From Lineolata rhizophorae (Eukaryota; Ascomycota; Dothideomycetes; Lineolatales; Lineolataceae), in the NCBI GenBank assembly GCA_010093515.1, contig MU001679.1, forward strand, positions 3,498-67,497: DNA of 64,000 bases, read 5' to 3'. The translations under genes and the position numbers were made by a program. The notes beneath the pieces were generated by a model. The model searched no databases, was not told the DNA's origin, and saw only the letters and a list, made by a program, of their open reading frames with translations. Positions 47,253 through 58,402 of the stretch are shown piece by piece (within the stretch, counting starts at the first letter, position 1; the number at the start of each line of letters is the position of its first letter).

Positions 47253-50093
47253 ATGGCCGACGGAAGTTGGCTTGCCGATGATCCCATGGAATGGTCCGAG
47301 GATGACTATTCTTCCTTGTTTTGCTCTCGGAACGTCCTTGGATATGATGCAGGTACGACAGGGAACCATAGCCATCATGAGGCCATGCCCAACTCTTTCG
47401 AACAGCCTCTAGCTATCGATCCATCAACTTTGTATCCTCCAGGCCTCGATGCATCCAATCGCCAAGCCTCATTTGGAGCCCCCAGTCAAAACAATGACTC
47501 TACCATTGCTCACTCAGACAGGTCTCGTACTATGCCAGGAAATAATATTAATACTAGAGAAACGGGAAATCTTGCCCTTGCTCAAAGTATCCCATCCAAT
47601 CTCGACGACCTTCCAAGCAACGCCTTCCGATTCGAAAATGACTCCAGCCCGGGTCCAAATGATCCGACGCTAGCCAGCAATCTTCCTCCTCAGTCGACCA
47701 CCGTCCAATTCTGGGACCAACTCATGGAACCTTCCAATGTTTCAACAACCAACAATCACCCCAACTCCAGAATTTTTCGAGCGGGCCCGGATTCAGGTCT
47801 CTCTGGAACGTTCCATCGCAATAGCTTCCTTTCATCTCCGAAAGGGAACCTTGACACGCTTGACCCATTCGCCTTTGTACCAGTTGTTGGCTGGAGAGAG
47901 AGCAGCACATCAGCGATCGATTTACAATTCCAAGAAAATTCTGCATGCTTCTCGGTCTCCCAGCCACTTGACCAGTCGCTCCTAGTGGCCAGCAGACCGC
48001 CATTCTTTCCTCAACAGCAGAGCTTGGCCCTCAATTCATATCCACTTCTCTCGTTCCCCACCAGTCATTGGACATCTGTCGGGACGCTGGCATACCCATA
48101 TAACAGCATAGCCTCTCCTAGACAGCCATCGATGAGCATACCCAACGCGCCCGAAGAAATTCCACAAGACATGGTTTCCTACCCGCTCCTTGGTTTGCCT
48201 GGCATCAACATGGACCCTTTACAGAACCAAAACATAGGAGGTATGTTATTGTTGACCTCATTGACGCTGGTCCTCAACGACTGCTCAGTTTAGACTCATG
48301 CTAACAATGCTTATCTCTGCCATTACGGACAGGACCGCAGACATCAGAGAATCTCATCGCTGACTCCAACGTACCTGATCGAAGCGTGCCTAGCCTTGGG
48401 GAAGAGACCGAAGCAGACGCGAGACAGAATCCAATTTCTACAGCACAGCAACGTTGCTCTAGTCAAGGCACGTCTAGACGAATCGAAGACGAAAATCGGC
48501 CAAAACGAACGTTGGGGACAAAGGAAACTTTTGCGGTTCGAAAATTCCACAAGACGCAGCATGGTGGCGGATTTGGTCTATTCGTTCTCGCGAACAGGCC
48601 GCAGCGAGCAAGTCGCCCGCGTTCCCCGCAGGAAAATGAGAACAGGAAAAAGCTTAAGGAGGTCGGTGGAGCCTGTCTCCTTTGCAAATGGGATGGAAAA
48701 AGGATGTGTGATATCATTTATTCTTATATCCCAAAAAGAAACATATTACTTCTACGGACAGTCGGATGGTAAAGACGTAGCAAGAGCTAACAGCATATAA
48801 GTGCACATTTCACGACCCCTGTGCCTCATGTACTCGTACTGCAGCCTCCAAAAGCATTCCATATACTATATGCTTCAGAGGTCCTTTTCTAGACTTCGGG
48901 TTCTTATTCGGTATGTTGAACTCGCGCGCCAACTTGTGTCGATTTATCCTTTGCTTACTGTAGATCTAGACAGCGAATTCCATCCAGTCATGGTGAAAGG
49001 TATTGGTATGCCGGCCATTCATTTCCTTCAATCTTCCGGGCGTCTGGGGGGCGAGGGCGTGCCTGCCCAAAGCCGATTCTTTCATCCCAATGTTGTACGG
49101 GTAATTGAGTTGCAAATCGAAATTCCAGTCCGTGGACCGAAATGGCTCGAAACGTTTGGCGACGTTCCGCTAGTCACATTACCCGTAGACTGGGCTTGCT
49201 GTTCGCAGGGTATAACTCAAATGGCCGATGAAGAAATTCCTGGGGTCGGCATAGTATTGGCCGCCATGCATGCTTTGTTCCATTCACGGTGGACTGTAAG
49301 TTCATGTCTTTCTTGAAAGTATGCAGTGCATCTAACTATCTAGCCACGTGTGATGAGCATTTCCGCAGAGTTCTGTATTGCCTGCTTAATAATATCGGGT
49401 GCTTTGACCCTGATATCCTGGGACACTGCGAAATGGCAGGCAGTGGATGCATTAATATCGACCCTGCCACATTTGGCATCAACGATTGCATCGCTATTGG
49501 AGTCGATGCTTCAGCATCATAAACTGGCAAGAGAGCAGTTGCCGTCGCTTTTTTTGAGCATATTATGCATTTGTATTGCCTTCGACCATCTTGGTAACTC
49601 GGGTCTGGTACGAGAAAGTCCCAATTCCTTCCATTAACTTTGGTTTCTGGGTTGCGCAACGGCTAATTCTTACACAGGCCCGTTCTGGCTCTAAGGCTCT
49701 CGAATCACAGCGGCTCGTATCTCGTATTATGGCTATTGCCAGGGCTCGAGGGGTCCTAAATGGTTTCTTTAGCGACGTAACTGATCTCGATCGTGACTCT
49801 CAGTGTGATTACAACTTAGTTCGGATGGCGTTTGAAGAGATCGAGAGCAAATTGCGATCCAACTCTAGGTACCAGAAAAGTATGTCCGAAATTTAGGTTT
49901 TGGTTAAATCTACCGCAACTGATAATAATATGGCTCTAACTTGAAAGTAGATCACTGGAGCTTCGACTACAGCTTTACATTCCTTAACGAATTGCATCGA
50001 ACGGGTCCAGAGCAACGAGATACGCAATGCATGGTGCAGAAGACTAGAGATGGGGTGAGCAACTTGTATATACGCATAGAGCTGCCGGGATGA
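47253..50093 (+). CDS. Putative Zn-cluster-like transcription regulator
   Basis: A seven-exon model encodes about 804 residues: 47253-48240, 48333-48707, 48794-48910, 48970-49295, 49344-49607, 49678-49879 and 49951-50093. The N-terminal 330 residues are Ser/Pro/Asn/Gln-rich and acidic, like an activation domain. A cysteine-rich part follows: GGACLLCKWDGKRM in exon 2, then CTFHDPCASC and IPYTICFRGPF in exon 3. The spacing resembles but does not match the standard Zn2Cys6 pattern, and the exon 2-3 join is the weakest point: the acceptor sits only three bases after the branch site. The C-terminal half is hydrophobic-helical (FCIACLIISGALTLISW), like fungal regulator middle domains. No named family was recognised. 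Confidence 0.55.
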
Positions 50094-51197
50094 TAGTCCC
50101 GTGATTTCAGGAAATAAGCGTTCAATTCCGATATTAGAATTACATAGTTGAGTACACTCGACTCTCTCATCGGTAGAGTTATTTCTCATTATGTCCTGCG
50201 AGTTCACTACAATAGAATAGGGACCTGTTTCTTTGAAACTTATGAGCTTTGAGAGTACGTTTTATATCGATGTTTAAAGAAACATCACTCTCATAGGGTC
50301 ATCAAACTATTAGAACGTAACGCGCCAGCCATGCATGATTACACAAGAGGTGTAATCTTTCATGGTCAGAAGGGCATTCAATTTCCTAGGTCTCCATTCA
50401 AAGTGGTTTGATAGCGGGAGAAGGTAAATCTCGCCATGATTCCATGCAAGTAACATGGACAATCAATTGAAAATCAGAAGTTCCTTCCACTAGTATCATG
50501 ATGCAGGGCACCTTGCACTTTCAATGACAACAATGACATCTCCCTGCTGGGTCTCCAAAGGACTGAGACCGAAGTAATCCCGCGGTGAACACGAACGAAT
50601 GGTTCTCGGAAACGGTTAGAAGATAGTGCAAATTTGGCTACGCCAGTAATTCAAATTCAGACACTTATTCTTGTAGAGAGCTAACATCTTCCGGGGTAAA
50701 AGAGATGGATCGCATTTTCTGACGCAATGGCGAAGTTTTTTTAAGAGGACAATTTTTGAAGTTCACCCGCAGCTAGCGAACGTTGTTGAAGGATCATGAC
50801 TAATTTCGTCAAAGCGGCAGAGCGACTTTATCGCCTGTGAGCTCTCTTCTGTTAGAAGGAAAACTAACAAGCCCTTCATGCAATGCGCCAAGGGGGTCTA
50901 GTTCTGATGGATATAAGCGCTGCTACTCTTTGAGAATGATAAAGGTGTCGCGAAGGTAGCGAAGTGTGACCATGAATACAAACTCCTTCGTCTTTGGATG
51001 AATCGCTTCTTTGAGAACGGAGTCGGGTAGACTATGAACCGAACGACTATCATGGTATCAAAGTTCACGTCGCGTACTCGTGGTCAGGTAGGATCCTCAG
51101 GCATCCACCTCACTACCGCATACTTTGTACCACGCTGAGAAAGAGATATCAAACATAATATTTCTCCGCGATTCGGTCGGAGTCGTAAATCTGGAAT
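50094..51197. other. AT-rich stretch, nothing recognised
   Basis: About 1.1 kb with only short open frames on both strands. It lies between the putative regulator and the HET fragment and may include remnants of the latter's missing parts, but none is identifiable. Confidence 0.35.
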
Positions 51198-51476
51198 CTA
51201 AGGAAGACTGTGGCTATCTGTGGTAAGTCTATGACAGCATCCCACCGAAAAGAGCATTCGAGGTTCGCAATAGATGCCTGCAGACTCCGTGTAGACTTGG
51301 CCGATGGACTTAGTACAGTCCACTACCATTCGGCGACTCAAGGAATTCCAGGCGCGGAGCCCAATGACTGCATACACCTGATCTCGGTCGTCCTTACAGA
51401 TCTTCTCCTGCAACTCGCAGGCCTCACACACCAAAGGAGAGCAATTAAAATATTTGTGGTGACTTCCGGAATGTAA
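51198..51476 (-). pseudogene. HET-domain protein fragment
   Basis: The minus-strand frame reads CEACELQEKICKDDRDQVYA then VIGLRAWNSLSRRMVVD and YTESAGIYC. The pattern DxRDxVYAxxGL followed by a D-x-S/T-K-S-x-x-x-VY segment is the second half of the heterokaryon-incompatibility (HET) domain. The first half of the domain and the rest of a normal HET protein are not present in recognisable form, so this looks like a fragment. Intact family members trigger cell death when genetically different hyphae fuse. Confidence 0.5.
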
Positions 51477-52211
51477 AAGCAACTCGTGGTTTAAGTAGCG
51501 CCGTGGACAGGTATTAGTTGCTCCAACAAGGTAGAAGTAGCGATAGATGTGGCAGAAACGAGGTACGTATATAGCCTGTCGAGGAAGCTGGTGATAACGT
51601 TGCTGGAATGAACGCAAATGGACAAGAGAGGGGGAAAAACCTGAAAGGATGAAGCAACCAAGCGAGGAGTAGACAAGAGGGGAGCAAGTTAATAAATAAG
51701 CGGTAGATGAGCAAGCAAGCAAGCAAAAGGCGGGCAGGAGACCAGATAAATGCGAGAGGAGCAGATGCTGGTGCAGTTTAGCCTTGTCGCATAATAGTTT
51801 CTTGAAATTAATGGAAAATGATTTTGAGACGCTAAAAAGGCTACTATATATGGCCAACTAAAATGTGAGAAGTGAGTAGCACCGCTTCTTTATCCACCCT
51901 ATGAGCAGAGGTGAAGAGCGAGAGAGGTACGGAGTAGCACTTGAACTGGCAGCCGGCAAAACATTGTCCCAGCTTGATGAGCTCCGATCACCAAAGCTTG
52001 GCGAGCAGCCTGGACCGCGCATCCTCCCGCAGCCCATCCATTCGCCGTACCCCCTCTCGGGACCGCCCAAATTCACCGGCTTTTATGGCCTTAAGCTAAA
52101 AAGTCCACCATGTCGCTGTCCACTACCCTTCCTTCCAGCCACCGCTGACCAGACATCATTTTGTCGATTGCCCAACACCAACATCTCTGCGTCTTCAACC
52201 GCTCGTTCGCC
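51477..52211. other. Low-complexity and Arp5 promoter region
   Basis: From 51600 to 51800 there are purine-rich tracts and an aagc repeat (about 51710-51727). The right part should hold the Arp5 promoter. No gene is supported. Confidence 0.35.
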
Positions 52212-55200
52212 ATGGGAAACTCCGTGACAGAGGCCTCCGGCGGTGCTGCGCCCTCGAGGCGCGGCTCTCCGAAACCGCCACCGGCGAAGATATGGAACCT
52301 GAGCGACCCGCCTTTCGAAGGCTTCAAGCCTGTTGACGACGAGGGCTGGAAGCGGAGCACTTCCGACACGCCCATTGTGATCGACAATGGTACGTGGCTG
52401 CTACAACCCTGCGATTAGCAGGCCGCAGTTGCGCGAGTCTCTGCATATACTTGCTCAAGTCGCAGCACCGCTGCATTGGAATATCTCACGCTGATCTATA
52501 TGGCGCCGCGCAGGCTCATCCGCAATGCGTGCGGGCTGGGCATTCGACGCCTCGCCGCGCATCTCGATGCCGCCGCTCATGGCGCGTTACCGTGACCGCA
52601 AGCTGAACAGGACCTTTGTCTTCACTGGGTCAGACGTATACGCGGATGGGACCGCGCGCGGACAGTCCAAAAATCTGTACGAGCCGGGAAGCAACATCGT
52701 CAACAACTGGGATGTCATGGAGGGCCTCCTTGACAGCGTCTTTCTCAAGCTTGGTGTGGATAGCGAAAACGGGGCTGTAGAGCGGCCAATTGTGATGACC
52801 GAGCCTGTCGCGAATTTGGGATATACTAGAAGGAGTATGTGGTGCACATCCCATTCACACAATTCTCTCCTAGACATAGTGCTCTTGGTATGCACGTATA
52901 AGCTTGAACTAACTCCGCCGCAGCGATGTCCGAGATTCTTTTCGAGTGTTACGGCGCACCATCAGTAGCATACGGCATTGACTCCCTGTTTTCCTACCGC
53001 TATAACGGTGGCCAGAATGGGCTTGTGGTCTCATCATCGTATACTTCTACGCATCTCATTCCCGTTATCGACTCGAAGCCTCTCCTATCACAAGCCTCGC
53101 GCATCAACTGGGGCCGTTACCAAAGTGCCGAGTACCTGATGAAGCTTCTCAAGCTTAAATACCCCAACTTTCCTGGAAAGATTAGTGATACACAAGCTGA
53201 TGACTTGGTGCGGGAACATTGCTACGTGTCCCAAGACTACGAACATGAGCTTAGCCAATACCTCGACTGGACGGGCTTGGAAGACAGAGATCACGTCATT
53301 CAACACCCATTCACCGAGCAGGTTATTGTGCAGAAAACCGAGGAAGAACTTGCTCGTGCGGCGGAGAAGCGGAAGGAAAGCGGCCGTCGACTGCAGGAGC
53401 AGGCCGCGAAGATGCGCCTGGAAAAGTTGATGCAAAAGGAGCAGGAGCTGATATACTATAAGAACCTGCAAGAGCAGGTAGCCGGCACGACTAAGAAGGA
53501 GGCGAAACGCTTGCTCGAGACCAACGACTTTGACGAGGAAGGCCAGCTCGAGCGCCGCATTCGCGACCTGGACCGTGCGATACGCAAGGCGCAGAAGAAA
53601 GACCTGGGGGACGAAGGTCAGGAGGACGATGAGCCCCCAACGTTCCCGCTTCTGGACGTGCCGGATGACCAGCTAGACGAAGACGGCCTGAAGCAGAAGA
53701 AGCAACAGCGCCTGCAAAAGTCCAACTATGATGCACGTGCGCGGGCCAAAGCGGAGAAGGAGCGCGAAAAGGCCCGCATTGCGGAGGAGGAACGGCTCGA
53801 CAACGAGAGGCGAGAGAAGGATCCGGAGAGGTGGTTAGGGGAGAGACACGCGGTTCGCCAGGTGAGTTTGTACCATGAACTTCGTTTCGAATATACAGAG
53901 GGGTTGTGAATGGGCCTGGTGGTGGTCGGCGCTACTGAGAGTAGAGCGCTAGGTGCTTGGGATTGCGCAAGTAGGCCTGAGGCTGGCCTTAGCCTAGATT
54001 CCGCAAGCTGTGTAGTCCTGTTGGCTTTTGCTTTTGCTTCTGTCCGGAAGGCCGCAGGGATTATTACCCGGCTACAGGCCCAACATGGTGAAGCACTGGC
54101 GCTAGTCACGAGATCCTTTTGCAACCTTACCTCCCGGCAAGCCCCGTTGGAAAATGAAGATCAGAAATTCATGCTAACTCGATGGAACTATTTGCTCTTG
54201 CCACCTATAGCAAGTCATCCAGAAGCTCAAGGAGCGCGAACGGCTCAAAGCGGACCTAGGCAACCGCAAATCGCTCGCCAACCAGATGCGCATGAAGAAC
54301 ATCGCCAATTTAGCATCGGACAACCCGACCAAAAAGAGGCGCCGGGGGGGCGGCGACGAGGACACGTTCGGCGCCGACGACGCCGACTGGGGAGTGTACC
54401 GGACCATCGCGACTGGCGAGGGCAGCGACGACGAGGAGGAGGAAGACCTCAACGTGACGCTCAAGAACATCGAGGCCCAGCTGCTCCGGCACGACCCTAA
54501 CTTCACGGAGCAGAGCACGCGCGAGGCGCAGCTGGACTGGACAAAGAGCGTCATGCATGCCTTTTTGCGCGGACCGTGGCCCCACGACCCGGAGTCGCAG
54601 CGCGAGGCCCACCAGCTGCACCTCAACGTCGAGCGGATCCGCGTGCCCGAGGTGGTTTTCCAGCCGGCCATGGCCGGGCTCGACCAGGCCGGGCTGGCCG
54701 AGGTGGCGGCGGGCATCCTCACGGAGCGGCTGGCGGCCCACCCCCGGCAGCCCGACGTCTGCCGCGACGTCTTCCTCACGGGCGGCAACACGCTGTTTGT
54801 GGGCTTCGAGGAGCGCCTGCGCGCGGAGCTGCGCGCGGTGCTGCCCGTCGAGCGCGAGTTGCGCGTGCGCAGGGCGGGCAGCGCGACGCTGGACGCGTGG
54901 AGGGGGGCGGCGACGTGGGCGGGCGGGGATGGGGCGAGGAGGGCGTTTGTGTCGAGGGCGGAGTTCCTGGAGAAGGGGGGGGAGTATATTAAGGTGTGTT
55001 ATGACTTTCTTCTTGTTCTTTTTTTTTTTTTTACCTTGGATTGTTTGATTTCGTCTCGCGAGAAACCTGCCGTGCGAGATGATGTTGCATGGGCGTTGCA
55101 ATCACGGCAATTGTGCTGGTCGTCGGTCACGGTGGCAAGAGCGGAGAGGATGCATGGAGACATTGGCGGAACGATCGAAGGACCGGCTGGCTATCCGGTT

Positions 55201-55600
55201 TCCGGCTTCCTCTTTGCCGCTTTCTCATGTTGCCACGTCCGTCCTTGTCACTTGGAGCGAATCTCCCGGAGATTTTGTCCGCGAGGCCGATCTCTTCCGA
55301 GGGGTTGGTTGTGAAAGAAGATGGAGGGGGATGGGGCTCGGACGCGACGTGACATGCGGCTAATACTTCCCTCATGTTCTCTTGGCCTACCGCACCGGCC
55401 GTCTTATTTCCATTTCCCATTTTATCATTTTATCCTTGGTTCTGGAAAGGCTGGCCTCGAGGTCGTCGGGGTTCGTCCAGAGGACCGGGCGTGCCGCCGT
55501 GTCGCAGGCCTTTTTTTCCCACCTTTTATTATTTTGTTTCCCAGTTGCTGACCTGCGGTTGGTTGTGTAGGAGCATGAGCTTGGCAACGCGTCGGGCTGA
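52212..55600 (+). CDS. arp5: Actin-related protein 5 (INO80 subunit)
   Basis: Five exons, 52212-52389, 52514-52834, 52924-53861, 54211-54993 and 55571-55600, encode 749 residues, normal for Arp5. The actin fold begins with IVIDNGSSAMRAGWAF (about 55-70), continues through MSEILFECYGAPSVAYGID and returns with DVFLTGGNTLFVGFEERLRA (about 662-681). Between these lies the large Arp5-specific insertion: a charged coiled-coil (EEELARAAEKRKESGRRLQE) and DWGVYRTIATGE. Arp5 with Ies6 forms the INO80 module that grips nucleosomes. The last exon encodes just EHELGNASG. Introns 3 (349 nt) and 4 (577 nt) are unusually long for this window. Confidence 0.93.
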
Positions 55601-58402
55601 TCAGCCGAGAACGGGGGGTTGGAGGATCTCGGAGATGACGCACCCCGTCGGTCCCGACCGGCGACTCCAACCAGGAAAACGCGCGCACGCGGCGACGTGG
55701 GAACCCGCAACCTCACCGGTCCGGCCGGTTCGAGGACTCTGTTCTTTTGGCAAAAACCCGAAGGGGACAGTCGAAGGCAGGATTTGCGACTATATTTTTG
55801 TTCTCATTTCTTTCGGATGCGCACTGGCTCGGAGGCGCGGGTCAAGGCCGCACCGGGACGCGCGTGCGATGCGCTCTCCGGGCTCGCATTGCGCGCGCGG
55901 GTGATTGATTGCTTGCTTGCTGGGAGGGGCGCGATGGCGGGACCGGCGGGCGGGGAGTTTGGGAGTTCGGCGAGATGATCACGACGAGGGTCGGGGAGGG
56001 TTACAGCGGATGGCGGCTGTTTGTACGTACGACGTTGGCCGGTGCTGCGAAGGGCGCCGGGCGGGGCCGACGCGCGCGACGTACGGGTTTGAGTTGTTGA
56101 GTCGAATCCCTTTTTTTTTCTTTGTGCAATCCATGGGCAGGTACTTTACTGCTACTGGGCGGAGCGGGAGATTTGTTTGGTCGATGGAAATGAAGCAATT
56201 ACGTGGAGTGGGATAGGGCCCAGGCGGGGACTGCTTGCGTAGATTGCTTGTGTAGCGCAGCTCATCACGCCGCGTACGAATAGCAGCGCGGCACAGCGCA
56301 GAGCCTCAGGCCCGAGGCTGTGGGGTGTGCGAACTCGTCACCACTCATCACGGAAATGTGCCGAGCAGGGGGGTGTTGTCGGTGGTGGTGGGTGGTGGTG
56401 AGCGTCATTCGGGCCTTGTTGCGGGCACGCAATTTCGCGTTCCCGGGCCCCTGGCACTGGACGGCCGGCGAGGGACGCAGGGCAGCGGGGAATGAGAAGC
56501 TGCAGGCGGTAGGGCAGTCCCGTCCGGGGGGGGTTCGCGCGGGAACGTGCCTGCCCTGCCAAGAGCCTGGGTCTCCCCCGCTCCCCCGGAACGCTTAGCG
56601 AGATTGATCGCCCAACGTGCGGCGACGAGTCCTGCGACACGCCGCCGCACCTGAAACCGTAGTGCGCTGGCGACGGAGGACCCTGGACGGGAGCGCGGCG
56701 CGATGCGCGGGTGTCCCTCGCGGGCCGCGACGGGTGATTGGTGAGGAGGGCAAGTTGCGGCAGGGTGAGGGCAGGGTTGCAGGATGCCGGGAGGAGGGGT
56801 GCGAAGGGGGGGAGGGGAGGACCAATGGGCAGGTCTGGATCGACGAGACGTACTGAATGTGCTTGCCTTGGGTGATGTACTGACCTGTACATGCCTATGG
56901 CAGAACCCGGAGGCTCCTGCCGTGCCTGACGTGCCCGCGCGCGGCGGGGAGGAAGAGGAGGAGCTCGAGGAAGTTGCGCGCCGTCTGAGACGGCCCGGTA
57001 GGGACGTCCCTCCCTCTGGCGGCGGCGGGCGATGGCGATCAGGCCGGTTCGATGCCGCAGCTTCCTCCTCCCGCCCCTCTGGCGTGCTCACCCCATGGTT
57101 CGAGGCGGGTCTGGGCGGAGGCTGGAGCGGAGGGAAGGAAGGAAGGCCCGGACGGGACATGGGTGGGGGGAGGCAGTCCGCGGTTCGGAGTGAGCACAGA
57201 CGCCGCCCCCGCCTGGGAGCCAGATCTGGCAGTTACGGCGGGTAACAGCTAGCGAGCCGGCGCGGGCCTGTGTTGTGCTTCCTGCCCTTCGTGCCCCGAT
57301 CCCCATCGTCCCCATCCTCCTCCCTGGCCTTGCCTTGCCCTGTCTTCTTCCCTTCCTCCTCCGCGCATGGGCCCGCCAGCACTCCCTCCGCGCATCCGGC
57401 AGGCGGACACTCGGCATCTTCTTTCTTCGTTCTTGTTCTTTGCCTGCAGCCTCGGGGGCCCTGCGCGTCCCTCTCCCTCCGTCTCTCTCGCCGTCTCTCC
57501 ATTTCTCCACCGCGGTAGAGCTGGGGCCCGTCTGGGTTGGAGCGTCGGGTGGACCTTGCGGCGCGTCATTTTCCCTTGCCGGTTGGATTGTTGTGATTTC
57601 TAGCCCGAGCGTCCCCACTTCCACCTCTTCTCTTTGTCCCTTCCTCCCCCCCTCCCTTCTTCTTGCTCTTGCTACTTCCTCTGCCTCTCTTCTTTCCCGC
57701 TGGCTCTGGAAGAAGGCTTCCTCTCCATGTTTGCCCGAGGCACACCTGACTGCTGTCTAGCAATTGTGCCGCCTTGCTAACTTGCGCTTCTTACGCTCCT
57801 TCATTGCTCCATTTGTTCAACTCTCATTCTTCGTTAATTGCTAGCGTGTGGGTCATATCTCACCGTTTGCTCCTATTCTGTATTCGTACGCGGCATTCTC
57901 GATTGTTGTTGTACAGCGTTCACCTAGCTTCCGCACTACTTGTCGCCAGTGCTGCCGGCTTAGCTTCACACGCCGCCGTAGCACCGTTTGTGTTGTTCAA
58001 CATCATTCAGTTTCTCGCCGTCTCCACCCTCTTTGCCGCTCCCATTGGCCTCACTCTCTTTGAGTTTTCTGCTACCTCTTTAATTGACGCCGACTCGAAA
58101 AGGTCAGCCGGGCTCTCCGGAGAGCCGTCCATTCCTTGCAAGCAAACAAACAACTCGTTACAGCCCGCACATGCGCGCCTTCATTTAGCTTTTTTACTCT
58201 TTTAATCACCATTCGACTCAATTGGCCGGCAAGTCAGCACAATTGTACAACTCTATACCCGCAGGACGAAACCGCGACTTAGAAGTTTCATTTCGTTTAA
58301 CATCACCCGTACACCCACGTACGAGATCCGGAAGTACCCACCGAATATCGCAACAGAGTCAGCAAAACCCAAAAGAACACATTCCCACGTTACGCCGCTC
58401 CG
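55601..58402. other. Long intergenic region with pyrimidine-rich leader
   Basis: About 2.8 kb between two plus-strand genes. From 55900 to 57250 the sequence is GC-rich with overlapping frames on both strands and no recognisable content. From 57270 to 57760 it is strongly C/T-rich on the plus strand, and from 57770 to 58400 it looks like a transcribed leader. This is typical of a long promoter plus 5' untranslated region in filamentous fungi. Confidence 0.45.

Noticed and set aside
55619-57245. Several frames of 100-250 residues on both strands downstream of Arp5
   Set aside because: All are low-complexity Arg/Gly/Pro/Ala translations of GC-rich DNA and overlap in opposite frames.
57774-58205. 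Frame of 143 residues with hydrophobic stretches
   Set aside because: It lies in a likely 5' leader of the downstream gene; hydrophobicity comes from the C/T-rich sequence, and no conserved motif is seen.
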